DNA of 64,000 bases from Burkholderia sp. Ac-20365 (lineage in GTDB: Bacteria > Pseudomonadota > Gammaproteobacteria > Burkholderiales > Burkholderiaceae): NCBI RefSeq assembly GCF_017104715.1, contig NZ_JAAGPI010000011.1, positions 124,001 through 188,000 of the forward strand, read 5' to 3'. The notes under the pieces were generated by a model. That model searched no databases, was not told the origin of the DNA, and saw only the letters and a list, made by a program, of their open reading frames with translations. Below are positions 27,101-35,209 of this stretch, piece by piece. Numbering within the stretch: the stretch's first letter is position 1; each line of letters starts with the position of its first letter. A program made the position numbers and the translations under genes.

Positions 27101-29593
27101 CGGGTCCGTGTCGTAGACGGTGGTAATCAGGCTGAGGAGGCCCGAGGTATCGCCTCCGACATACCGCTTAAGGCGCACGTGCGCCCGGTGTTGGTAGAAG
27201 TGGGGGACATCGCCAACGACACTGTCTGCGCGGACGAAGGAAACAGGGCGTGCCAGTTTCGGAAGCATTCCACGGCTCGAAACGCCGTCACGTCGCAACT
27301 GTGTGAGAATTGTCTCCACCGCAGGCGCGAGGCTTTCGGTCCAGTTCCGCGGAAGATTTAGTTGGGGCGGTGTGTTCCGGCGACCGCGATCGTCGCTGAG
27401 TGCGCGCGCGCGTGCGAGAGCCAGAAGCATGTCGCCGATCTCCGGATCCGCGCCTATCAGGTTGGGCGAGAGCGCAGCAAGGCGCGCTGCCGTTTTGCTT
27501 CCAAACGCTGTCGTGACGGCCAGTCCTCCGCATGCAGCCATTTCGAGTGGCGGATAGCTCGGATGAGGCGAAAGCATCGAGGACAAGAGAATGTCCGTTC
27601 CGCGCATCTGTTGCGCGTACCCTTCGAAGCCGAGCCATTTGGCCGGTTCGAGCATGTAGCCACGGCCAAGGGGGATTGGATCAAACGATTCTCCCATTCC
27701 AACAAATTCCCAACCGCCGTCGCCGAAAAGCCCCTTTTCGACGGCCGCGCGCAAAACAGCAACACCGAGTCCAAAGAGATTCCTCCTTGCAACAGTGGGC
27801 CTCGCGTAGAAGAGCAAGCGGCGAGGTGCTTGCGCGTCACGCTCCTCGGGATGGAAGTACGATTGGTCGATCGCGGGCTCGAACACGATGGCCTGCCGGC
27901 TGAAATCGGTACTCGCATAGCGGCCAACGGCGCGGCTTGCCAGATGGTCGCGCAGCAGGCTCGTATTGATGATCGGGACGTGATCGAAGCTGTACGATGC
28001 ATCGGCATCAGCGAAGTTCTCGCTAGCGCCATAGAAGAGCGTCTCGTAGTCTTGCACGAGATAGTAGATGCGCTTGCAACGAAGCATGCTGGTCGCGGAT
28101 TGTGCGGCATGTGCGGTCCACCACGCAGTCGCCATCAGTACGTCGTTATAGCCGAAGGCCAGAGACTTCGACCTGTTGCTTCCATCAAGGAATTCGACCT
28201 CGAGCGCGTCCGGCTCCAGCCCCGTCAATCGTTGCACGTGCAACTTGATCGCATCCAGCTCTTCGTCGGGAGGCAGGTCCGTTGAAATGAAGCTGACCGG
28301 GATGCCATGGTTGGCGAGCAGCATGCCCAAAACGTACGCCGTATTCGGGCCGCCGGTGGCGTGGCGCGCCTGAAGGGACGGCAGCAGAATTCTGAAGGTC
28401 GGAGTCGAACTCAGGCTGGGATCGACCTGCACGCTCAGAGGTTGATGCGGCAGCAGAAAGCTCAGAGCAGTATCGCTCGCGTCATCGTGGCGAAGACGGA
28501 GAATCGTTTCCGCCGCGAGGTCACCCGCTTCCTCGTACCGCCTGATTGCGTCTTCCAGTCGCGGTCGCGATAGGGCCTTCCGATGTGGCAGCCGACCTTC
28601 GTCGGCGCCGAAGAGAACGTAATGCACCAGCGGATTGATGTCTGCCGCGGCTACGTCAGGATACTGCGAGAGATACCACTGCGAATCGAATTCGCTATTC
28701 GGTGAGCGCCCCTCGGCCGCGCCATATTGCAGATAGTGGAGAAGCGGGTTAAGCCGGGCAGCGGCGACATCCGGATAGTTCTCCAGATACCAGGCACTGT
28801 CGAACATAGGATGTGGACTCAGTCCATCGAGCGCACCTGCCGTAACGAAATGTACCAGCGGGTTGATCCCGGCTGCTGCGACCTCGGGATAGCGCTCGAG
28901 ATACCATTTGGTATCGAAGAGGGGATGAGGGTCTCGTCCTTCCTGGGCGCCCCACCTGATGAAATGCGCCAACGCGTTTTCGCCCGATGCTGCGACGTCG
29001 GGGTTGCGCTCGAGATACCACCTGGTGTCGAACAGGGGGTGCGGTTCGCGTCCTTCCTTTGCGCCCCACCTGATGAAATGAGCCAGGGGGTTGCCGCCGG
29101 CTGCAGCCACGTCCGGGTAGCGCGCGAGATACCAATCGATGTCGAACAGGGGGTGCGGATCGCGCTTTTCGCCGGCGCCCGATCTGATGAAATGCACCAA
29201 CGGATTGATCCCGGCCGCTGCAACGTCGGGAGAGTGATTCAGGTACCAGAGGGTATCGAACAATGGGTGCGGGTGGCGTCCCTCGCGAGCGCCGAACCCG
29301 ACGAAATGCGCCAACGCGCTGCCCCCCGATGCTGCGACGTCGGGGTAGCGCTCCATGTACCAGCTTGCGTCGAACATCGGATTTGGATTGCGGCCTTCGA
29401 GCAAGCCATGCTTGAGAAAATGCGCGAGCGGCTTGAGGCCTCTTTCTGCGACATCGGCATTCGACGATCGATACCATTCGGGATCGAACAGCGCAAGAAG
29501 GTCAACACGCGGACGGCCGCCCGCGACGGCCAGAAGACAGAGCCTAACGAATAATTTATATCGGGAAAGCAAAGAGCGATTTTTCCTGGGCAT
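24146..29593 (-). CDS. Giant multidomain glycosyltransferase (repeat domain + WsaF-like + two GT2 domains)
   Basis: A single 1,815-residue protein. Residues 36-339 are eight 38-residue repeats of the pattern FDxxWYLxxxPDVAAAGxNPL. About 400-775 is a WsaF-like GT4 module (FRILLPSLQ, then SPHPSYPPLEMA near 678). About 820-1120 is a GT2 domain with VDSDDLL near 909 and HIPEVLYSWRMH. About 1325-1620 is a second GT2 domain with MDADDLL near 1416 and HIPEVLYHWRQH. Each GT2 domain is followed by a roughly 200-residue region of similar layout. No signal peptide is apparent, so it should act in the cytoplasm on lipid-linked chains, perhaps as a bi- or trifunctional polymerising enzyme. ATG at 29593; no clear ribosome site. 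Confidence 0.85.
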   Translation of the reverse strand: MPRKNRSLLSRYKLFVRLCLLAVAGGRPRVDLLALFDPEWYRSSNADVAERGLKPLAHFLKHGLLEGRNPNPMFDASWYMERYPDVAASGGSALAHFVGFGAREGRHPHPLFDTLWYLNHSPDVAAAGINPLVHFIRSGAGEKRDPHPLFDIDWYLARYPDVAAAGGNPLAHFIRWGAKEGREPHPLFDTRWYLERNPDVAASGENALAHFIRWGAQEGRDPHPLFDTKWYLERYPEVAAAGINPLVHFVTAGALDGLSPHPMFDSAWYLENYPDVAAARLNPLLHYLQYGAAEGRSPNSEFDSQWYLSQYPDVAAADINPLVHYVLFGADEGRLPHRKALSRPRLEDAIRRYEEAGDLAAETILRLRHDDASDTALSFLLPHQPLSVQVDPSLSSTPTFRILLPSLQARHATGGPNTAYVLGMLLANHGIPVSFISTDLPPDEELDAIKLHVQRLTGLEPDALEVEFLDGSNRSKSLAFGYNDVLMATAWWTAHAAQSATSMLRCKRIYYLVQDYETLFYGASENFADADASYSFDHVPIINTSLLRDHLASRAVGRYASTDFSRQAIVFEPAIDQSYFHPEERDAQAPRRLLFYARPTVARRNLFGLGVAVLRAAVEKGLFGDGGWEFVGMGESFDPIPLGRGYMLEPAKWLGFEGYAQQMRGTDILLSSMLSPHPSYPPLEMAACGGLAVTTAFGSKTAARLAALSPNLIGADPEIGDMLLALARARALSDDRGRRNTPPQLNLPRNWTESLAPAVETILTQLRRDGVSSRGMLPKLARPVSFVRADSVVGDVPHFYQHRAHVRLKRYVGGDTSGLLSLITTVYDTDPSFLTDLAHTVFGQDTTAEFEWLILDNGTSRADTRAVLTEIARDRRVRLGRVEQNLGIIGGMRWCLERARGRYVVPVDSDDLLFPDSLRTLSSFLEQAGMPPVAYTDEDKTDGDNHRDAYLKPDWDPVLFVHSCYIAHLTAIDRKTAIELGCYSDPAVEGCHDWDTFIRFLSAGHQPTHIPEVLYSWRMHESSTSSNYRAKPYIYASHKAALERFLNERGKLDKYEIALSPLFGGTPDYRFKRREAGADVEQIATVMIDQRVSRERLRTAIDEMSTAARYVHLQARSCEFVEPEFADEVLMHFDLFPDSAIVGGRIHDGDVVCEGGYVFGYGGSVGCPERGNSLTNPGYFAQSWKPRSVAAVSARHCIVNRAFLVESLDKLPAEISLTMLGPWLGALACLAGRRVIYTPLIGAKLGPGDVAALSHDELAGFTEAFSGLMRNPVGYARHLDRSGQRAYQPAEADAPLIRAPYTTYFPRHVEQRYEALAPHLTGDLPTISVLTTVYERTDTTLFRATADAMRAQRHKASEWIVLAHGPISAELDKTLIDLEAEGLMRSIRHEVNLGIHGGLRVCLEHATGDFALSMDADDLLTPDALAILTDAAKQHPDRAIFYSDEDLLIEGEIRHPYYRPDFDPVLLFAQSYIWHTILFQRKRALALGVFTSGEAEYAQDWDILVRFVEGGHEPLHIPEVLYHWRQHPRSLSNSGTSFSGSAMSVQAILRGIAQRRRPDLYEVAPYPFDLGIQDFYLRRLQKEPASVDLLSMGVDARAPEHFPFANRQVAPAFRGARGIAVLLDLLEHSESEFAMLVGPSTVAIENQAIWDSLKHFELVGNVVAVTGPLVDTAGKILRGALVIHDGGHLYDTTAGRAMNDPCAGSLGLKPHCVDGVSPDLLLARRTFLVNALKAAPTNLAMRSLGAWLGSFAAREGQFMVYEPLLRGFVKNENDLVGDGLNGLQTASRHLLAPRPAGHVPIRGLAGFVRHADMHA
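28577..29488 (-). repeat. Eight 114-bp coding repeats (38 residues each)
   Basis: Within the giant glycosyltransferase, eight consecutive units of exactly 38 residues begin with FD and contain WY, PDVAA and HF/HY followed by GA.EGR. Units 3-6 are most alike, which suggests recent duplication within the array. The same type of repeat is familiar from large secreted or calcium-binding bacterial proteins, where its role is unclear. Confidence 0.9.
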
Positions 29594-29725
29594 AGTTAAA
29601 AATTCGAAAGCAGGACGCGTGCAAGTGTCGTAGAAGGTTTGACGCGTCAGATTTTTTCGATAATCACCGGATCACCAGATTGTCCGTCTGCTCCGGGGAA
29701 AGGGGCGTTGCGTTGAATGGCGGTA

Positions 29726-30940
29726 CTAGCGATTTTTTTCCAGCCAGCGAAAGGCGTCCATGATATTGGCGTGGTTGCCGATCTCGTGCGTAATAATTTT
29801 CGGCGGGTGGTGGATGTTCAGCAACTCTCTTAGGCCGTAGACCACCATGGGTCGCGCCAGCGTTTTGACGCGATCCAGCATTGCGAACGACCAGAACAGT
29901 CTTTCGGCGTACCGTCGGTCTTCTGTTTCGAAGTCTTTCATCCTTTGCCTGAAAAGTTGACGGCTCAGCGTCTTATTGTATCCGCTGCTTTGGGCAAGTT
30001 CGAATATCTGGATCCGACGATAGCGGCGCAGATCGATCCGCAAGTCAGCGAAGTCGGCCAGATGTCGTTTGACATAAAGCGCAGCGATCAGCCAGTTCCT
30101 GTAGTGTCCAGTGCCGGGGTGACGCAGTGCGCGGAGGATATCGTCACTTCCCGCAGCAAGCGCGGTCTCCGAAACCTGTTCGCCAAAAAATTCGCGGAAC
30201 CCTTCTTCCTCTTTGTTGTTCGCATGAAAAAAGCCGAAGGAGCGCCTGGAAATGCCAATAATGACTTCAGGGGTGGGCGTGACGACTATTTTCTCAGCTG
30301 TCAAAAAGGTCAAAAAGCAGGCGAAGAAATCCGGATAGGGAGATTGGAAAAAAGCCTGCGTTGGTCCGTTGAACTGCATGAACTCGCGCCGCCACACGAA
30401 ATGCTGGGCGTTAAAACTTATCAGATGTCGAAATCGCAAAGCCTGCTGGGCGAGGTGCCTTGCTTTTTGCCGATCGAGCAGGTATGGCGCGTGCTCTTCG
30501 TCGAATAGCGTGCTGTTATTGACTGTGCAGAAATACCCATCGGCCTGGTCGGGGAGAACATCCGGGTATGCATAGTGGTAAGCCATGCAGTAAACGACGT
30601 CCGGGCGCGCGTGGGCGTTGATGGTATGGCTGATTTTCTGTATGAACCCGGGCGTCAGGGCGTCATCATCGCCAAGCATCACGATGTAGTCGCCAGTCGC
30701 GGCTTTGAGTGCGCGGTTCCAGTTGTCCGTTACCGAAATCGGCGTGTCTCCGCGAATATATCGGATTGGCACCGACGTAATGGTTCGCAAATATTCGGAA
30801 TAGTTCTCGCTGGAAGCGTTGTCCGAGACAATGATTTCCAGGTTTCCTACGTTTTGTGCCAGGACCGAATCGATCGCATGTCTCAACAGATCGAGTCGGT
30901 TTCGACTCGGCAACAAAATCGAAAAGGATGGTTGCGACAT
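29726..30940 (-). CDS. Glycosyltransferase family 2
   Basis: A 404-residue enzyme with an N-terminal GT-A domain (FSILLPSRNR, SDNAS, MLGDDDALTP as the DxD-type motif) and a long, mostly helical C-terminal part. The ATG at 30940 is chosen because AAGGGAA lies at good spacing upstream; an ATG at 30970 would add 10 residues. It lies between the CmcI-like methyltransferase and the giant glycosyltransferase on the same strand, so they may form one transcription unit. Confidence 0.8.
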   Translation of the reverse strand: MSQPSFSILLPSRNRLDLLRHAIDSVLAQNVGNLEIIVSDNASSENYSEYLRTITSVPIRYIRGDTPISVTDNWNRALKAATGDYIVMLGDDDALTPGFIQKISHTINAHARPDVVYCMAYHYAYPDVLPDQADGYFCTVNNSTLFDEEHAPYLLDRQKARHLAQQALRFRHLISFNAQHFVWRREFMQFNGPTQAFFQSPYPDFFACFLTFLTAEKIVVTPTPEVIIGISRRSFGFFHANNKEEEGFREFFGEQVSETALAAGSDDILRALRHPGTGHYRNWLIAALYVKRHLADFADLRIDLRRYRRIQIFELAQSSGYNKTLSRQLFRQRMKDFETEDRRYAERLFWSFAMLDRVKTLARPMVVYGLRELLNIHHPPKIITHEIGNHANIMDAFRWLEKNR

Positions 30941-30991
30941 TCCGTTCCCTTGCGTTAAACGCGTCGTCATGACTGGCCGGCCTGGATCAAC

Positions 30992-31792
30992 TCAGCGTCG
31001 ACGTAGAAATCCTCGTGGATTCATCGTCAGCATGAACCGCTCGCACGTGCGATCGGCATAGAAACGGTCGTTCTCTGCCAGGAACAGATCGACGGCCTCC
31101 CAAGGGCCGGGGCCAAACTCCGGATAGGTTGGATGGCCGTTTATGTTGGTATCCTCCACGATCAGAAAGCCACCGGGTTGAATGAAGCGCTGATAAATTC
31201 GCAACTCCTGCAGGACGTGCTCACATCGATGATCTCCGTCCAGAATGACAAGAATGTTGCGCTTGCCGTCTGCGGCGCGCGCGACCTTGTCGATCACCTC
31301 CTCAGCGATGCTCGAACCGGTCAAATAGGTGATGCGGGGATGCCGCGGCCGAATCTGATCAAACGTGGGGTCGATGTCAATCGTGACAATCTCCCCGAAA
31401 CCGGCCAGTTCACAGACCGTCGCGAGGTATAGTGCGCTGCCGCCTTTGTAGGTGCCGACCTCGATAATCAGATCGTGGCGCTCGCGGACGATCAACTCCT
31501 GGTAAATCCATAGATCGAGCGGACACTTGAACATTTCATAGCCCATCCATGACAGGACGATGGTATGAAGGCCGCGAAAATTGTCGATCTTCCGGTAGTA
31601 CAGGTCGGAGAACGATTCGACGAGTCGGCGTTCCTCGTCTGTCAGATCTGGCTCAGCGAAGAAGGCCCGAAAATTACCGTGATGCCTGGTTGTCCAGGGA
31701 TCGTCGGCGTCGGCATGGGGGCCCACGTTTTGCATGGCGTTGACAAGCTTCTGCATTCGCTCGAACAAGGGGCCTCCCATCTGGAATGTCAT
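30992..31792 (-). CDS. CmcI-like SAM-dependent methyltransferase (cephalosporin hydroxylase family)
   Basis: A 266-residue class I methyltransferase. It has EVGTYKGGSALYLA as the SAM-binding first motif, TIDIDP as the second strand acid, and ILDGDHRCEHV with the metal-binding type acids of this family. Members occur in many polysaccharide loci and O-methylate sugars or rhamnosyl units. Terminal O-methylation of the O-antigen is a reasonable guess; the target is not visible in the sequence. It is the first gene of the minus-strand group that runs into the giant enzyme. Confidence 0.78.
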   Translation of the reverse strand: MTFQMGGPLFERMQKLVNAMQNVGPHADADDPWTTRHHGNFRAFFAEPDLTDEERRLVESFSDLYYRKIDNFRGLHTIVLSWMGYEMFKCPLDLWIYQELIVRERHDLIIEVGTYKGGSALYLATVCELAGFGEIVTIDIDPTFDQIRPRHPRITYLTGSSIAEEVIDKVARAADGKRNILVILDGDHRCEHVLQELRIYQRFIQPGGFLIVEDTNINGHPTYPEFGPGPWEAVDLFLAENDRFYADRTCERFMLTMNPRGFLRRR

Positions 31793-32371
31793 GAAGCCGG
31801 GGTGGTGAGCATCTCTGAAATCATGACTTAACGTCGATTAGACGGCAACCGACCGACACATCATTATCGGGCACGAAGGGAACACCGGCGCAAGGAGCAC
31901 GAAGCGTCATTGACGTCAGCGCTTGACGCTGGACGAATAGAACCTGGATCGATGTCAAGTTGCGCGAATGATCGGCGCGATCCAACTTCGTGCTGTGTCC
32001 TTGATGTGCCATCTGGCGCTGAAATCGCGTGCGGTGAGTCGTCGCCACGTCACTGCCAGCGCGTTGCTCAATTTTGTTGAAGCGGAAGGATGTTGCCGGA
32101 CGCGGCCAGCTCAGACGTTTCAGGCATGTCTTCATGCGAGGATATTGCTTTGCGGCGAGCCCCTGATTGACCTGTCCACTGCGGCCGGGCGAGTGCAGCG
32201 AGCGTTGGCCGCTTCGAGAGATTCAGGTCGCGTGTTGCGTGTTTCGCATAAAAATCGCGTAACAAACCGCAAATCCGGTTGCCGAAATCGGTTTTTTTTA
32301 GCAAACTGCCGCGTAGTTGCGGCCTTCAAATTTAAAGGCGTTCTTACCAAAATACGCCACTCCTTTCAAAT
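31793..32371. other. Divergent intergenic region, about 580 bases
   Basis: No gene, tRNA or IS end recognised. The part near 32230-32371 is AT-rich, with a T8 run at about 32290 and small hairpins. It probably carries the promoters for the minus-strand methyltransferase group and the plus-strand glycosyltransferase. Confidence 0.45.
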
Positions 32372-33217
32372 ATGATTTCATTCGATGAGCCGCGTTCCGA
32401 GACCAAGGGCTTGTCGGTTTCTGTCGTCGTTTTCAGGCCCGCAGAAGCCTTGTTGACGAGTACGCTCGCCAGTTTGGGGAGCGCATGCAGTGAATTGCGT
32501 AAATCCCGCCCAAATATTCCGGTCGATGTATATATCGTCGATAATGGCGGGCTTCCCGATCTGTCGCAGGCAATTGCCACCTTGGCGGATCTGGGCGTGG
32601 CTTGCAAGATCATGAGCGGCCATGGCAACGTCGGCTACGGCCGCGGTCACAATCTCGCCATCGAGCGCGCAGCGAGCCGCTATCATCTCGTCCTTAATCC
32701 GGACATCGATCTCGCGGCGGACGCACTGGCGAAAGCGCTGGAATTCTTCGAAACCCACCCCGAGGCCGGTCTCCTGACCCCTCGCATCGGCGACGAAAAC
32801 GGCCGCATACAGTACCTGTGCCGCCGCTATCCGACGCTGTTCGACCTGTTCGTGCGCGGCTTCCTGCCTGCGAGCGTGCGGCGCCACTTCGCCCGCCGAC
32901 TCAGACGTTACGAAATGCAGGATCTGATCAACGAGCGCGACATCGTCTGGGACCCGCCCATTGTCAGTGGCTGCTTCATGCTATTCCGCACGAGCGTGCT
33001 GAAACAGCTGGCTGGCTTCGACCCGCGCTACTTCCTCTACTTCGAGGACTACGACCTGAGTCTTCGCACGCACGAAGTCGCCCGCATCGCCTATCTGCCC
33101 GCCATGCGCGTGGTGCATCATGGCGGCGGCGCGGCGCGCAAGGGCTCCGCGCACATCCGCATGTTCGCCGCGTCCGCGTTCAGGTTCTTCAATCGTTTTG
33201 GCTGGAAGTGGCTATGA
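32372..33217 (+). CDS. Glycosyltransferase family 2, WbbL/rhamnosyltransferase-like
   Basis: A 281-residue GT-A enzyme with VDNGG, the NVGYGRGHN segment, LNPDID as the metal/nucleotide motif and FLYFEDYDLSLR, together characteristic of dTDP-rhamnose transferases such as WbbL. It may add the first rhamnose after the initiating sugar-phosphate (inference from family and from the WbpL-type gene two positions downstream). Its stop overlaps the next ATG (ATGA). Confidence 0.82.
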   Translation: MISFDEPRSETKGLSVSVVVFRPAEALLTSTLASLGSACSELRKSRPNIPVDVYIVDNGGLPDLSQAIATLADLGVACKIMSGHGNVGYGRGHNLAIERAASRYHLVLNPDIDLAADALAKALEFFETHPEAGLLTPRIGDENGRIQYLCRRYPTLFDLFVRGFLPASVRRHFARRLRRYEMQDLINERDIVWDPPIVSGCFMLFRTSVLKQLAGFDPRYFLYFEDYDLSLRTHEVARIAYLPAMRVVHHGGGAARKGSAHIRMFAASAFRFFNRFGWKWL

Positions 33218-34170
33218 GTCATGTCGTCGTGAGCGGAGCGAACGGTTTCGTCGGTCGCGCGCTGTGCCGCGCGTTGCTCGACGCGGGCCATCGCGTGACG
33301 GGGCTTGTGCGGCGTTCCGGCGGTTGCGTGGACGGCGTGGCGGAGTGGGTCGACGCGAGCGCGGACTACAGCGGCATCGCGCAGAACTGGCTCGTCGGCC
33401 TGAACGCCGACTGCGTCGTGCATCTGGCCGCCCGTGTGCACGTGATGAACGACACGGCGGCCGACCCCGACGCCGCGTTTCGCGCGACCAACGTCGACGG
33501 CACGCTGCGCCTTGCAGCGGCCGCACGACAACATGGCGTGCCGCGCTTCGTTTTTGTGAGCAGCATCAAGGCGGTTGCGGAGGGCGATGGTGGACAATCG
33601 CTCCGCGAGAATGCCCCCCCGCGCCCCGAAGACGCCTACGGTCGCTCGAAGCGCGCGGCGGAAGAGGCGCTGACTCGTCTCGGCAACGACACTGGCCTGG
33701 AGATTGTGATCGTCCGGCCCCCGCTCGTGTACGGACCGCAAGTGCGTGCTAACTTCCTGCGCCTGATTGACGCCGTATGGTGGGGCATTCCGCTGCCACT
33801 CGGCGGCGCCGACGCGCGGCGTAGCATGGTGTACGTCGGCAATCTCGCCGATGCGCTCGTCCATTGTGCGACCGATCCGCGTGCCGCGCGCCAGTGCTTC
33901 CACGTCGCGGACAGTGATGCGCCGACCGTGGCCGAACTGGTGCGCGCGCTCGGACGCCATCTTGGCAAGCCGGCGCGGCTGTTGCATGTGCCGGCCGCCT
34001 GGCTGCGCATGGTGGGCCGGCTGACAGGACGCTCGGCGCAGGTCGACCGTCTGATCGGCAGCCTGCAGGTCGATACATCGCACATTCGCAACGTCCTCGG
34101 CTGGCAACCCCCGTTCTCAACCGAAGAAGGTCTGGCGGCAACCGTCGACTGGTATCGTTCGACTCATTGA
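33214..34170 (+). CDS. NAD-dependent sugar epimerase (WbpV/galE-like extended SDR)
   Basis: A 318-residue SDR with SGANGFVG at the start, SSIKAVAEG and YGRSK for the active-site Tyr/Lys. It belongs to the group usually paired with WbpL-type transferases, supplying UDP-D-FucNAc or UDP-GalNAc/QuiNAc from a UDP-4-keto or UDP-GlcNAc precursor. The ATG at 33214 gives the standard N-terminus; sequence upstream in this frame is shadow of the previous gene. The WbpM-like dehydratase at 35210 fits the same pathway. Confidence 0.83.
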   Translation: MSHVVVSGANGFVGRALCRALLDAGHRVTGLVRRSGGCVDGVAEWVDASADYSGIAQNWLVGLNADCVVHLAARVHVMNDTAADPDAAFRATNVDGTLRLAAAARQHGVPRFVFVSSIKAVAEGDGGQSLRENAPPRPEDAYGRSKRAAEEALTRLGNDTGLEIVIVRPPLVYGPQVRANFLRLIDAVWWGIPLPLGGADARRSMVYVGNLADALVHCATDPRAARQCFHVADSDAPTVAELVRALGRHLGKPARLLHVPAAWLRMVGRLTGRSAQVDRLIGSLQVDTSHIRNVLGWQPPFSTEEGLAATVDWYRSTH

Positions 34171-34178
34171 GCCCGCTC

Positions 34179-35204
34179 ATGCAGATGCATTCACTGATGG
34201 CTCCATGGACACTTCCGCTCGTCGCCGGCGCGGCTGTCTGCGTGTGCGCGGCGATCCTGTTTGTCTTGCTGAAGACAGGCCTTGCCTGGCGCCTCGCGAC
34301 CGATATCCCGAACGACCGCTCGCTCCACGTGCGCCCAACGCCGCGCGTCGGCGGCTGGGGCATCGTGCCCGTCGCCGTCGTGGCGATGCTGCTGGTCGCG
34401 CCGTCGCTGTGGTTCGCCGCGCTGGCGACGGCGTTCCTCGCCGCCGTCTCGCAGGTCGATGACCGCCGCGGATTGCCCGCGCGCGTGCGCTTTGCAGCGC
34501 ATCTGATCGCCGTAGCCGCGCTCGTCGCACTGTTTCCTGCAGCCGCACCATGGTGGGTGCTTTGTGCGCTGGCATTTTTGATGATCTGGCTGGTCAACCT
34601 CTACAATTTCATGGATGGTGCAGATGGTCTCGCTGGCGGGATGGCGCTGTTCGGCTTCCTTGGCTACGCGGCTGCGGCGCTTCTTTCCGACCATTCGATG
34701 CCCGAACTGGCCTTGGCGTCGCTGGCGGTAGCAGGCGCCGCGCTCGGCTTTCTGTTCTTCAATTTCCATCCGGCCCGAATTTTTCTTGGCGACGCGGGCT
34801 CGATCTCGCTGGGCTATCTGGCGGGCGCGCTCGGTTACTGGGGATGGCGCGGCGGTGCGTGGCCCGTGTGGTTTCCAGCTCTGGTGTTCGCGCCGTTCAT
34901 TGGAGATGCGTCGGTGACTCTGGCGCGGCGTCTGATGCGCGGCGAAAAGTTTTGGCAAGCGCACCGCGAGCATTATTATCAGCGGATGGTGCGTTCGGGC
35001 GTCGGCCATGCGGGCACCGCATGGGCCTGGTACGCGGTTATGGTTGTCGGCATAGCGCTTGCGTTACTTGTACTTGGCCGCTCCCCGGCCGTTCAGTGGG
35101 GCACTGTCGCAGGGTGGGCCGCCGTGCTGGTCGTCATAGGCATCATCGTCGACCTGCGCTGGCGCCGGTTTCAGTCAACACTGACCCAACAATCCGAGGT
35201 ATGA
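34179..35204 (+). CDS. wbpL: Undecaprenyl-phosphate sugar-1-phosphate transferase, WbpL/WecA (MraY-like) family
   Basis: About 341 residues with around ten membrane segments. Family motifs are RPTPRVGGWG, NLYNFMDGADGLAGG with the catalytic Asp pair, FLGDAGSISLGYL, and HREHYYQRM in the cytoplasmic loop. It moves a HexNAc-1-phosphate (for WbpL, FucNAc/GlcNAc) to undecaprenyl phosphate and starts chain synthesis. Start choice is open: TTG at 34167 overlapping the previous TGA, or ATGs at 34179, 34185 and 34197, none with a clear ribosome site. Confidence 0.85.
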   Translation: MQMHSLMAPWTLPLVAGAAVCVCAAILFVLLKTGLAWRLATDIPNDRSLHVRPTPRVGGWGIVPVAVVAMLLVAPSLWFAALATAFLAAVSQVDDRRGLPARVRFAAHLIAVAALVALFPAAAPWWVLCALAFLMIWLVNLYNFMDGADGLAGGMALFGFLGYAAAALLSDHSMPELALASLAVAGAALGFLFFNFHPARIFLGDAGSISLGYLAGALGYWGWRGGAWPVWFPALVFAPFIGDASVTLARRLMRGEKFWQAHREHYYQRMVRSGVGHAGTAWAWYAVMVVGIALALLVLGRSPAVQWGTVAGWAAVLVVIGIIVDLRWRRFQSTLTQQSEV

Positions 35205-35209
35205 CGCTG

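Noticed and set aside
28577..29488. Regular 114-bp repeats that could suggest a CRISPR or satellite array
   Set aside because: They are in-frame coding repeats of the giant glycosyltransferase and have no unique spacers.
32270..32300. Hairpin plus T8 run as an intrinsic terminator
   Set aside because: No plus-strand gene lies upstream to terminate, and the stem is short; probably part of an AT-rich promoter region.
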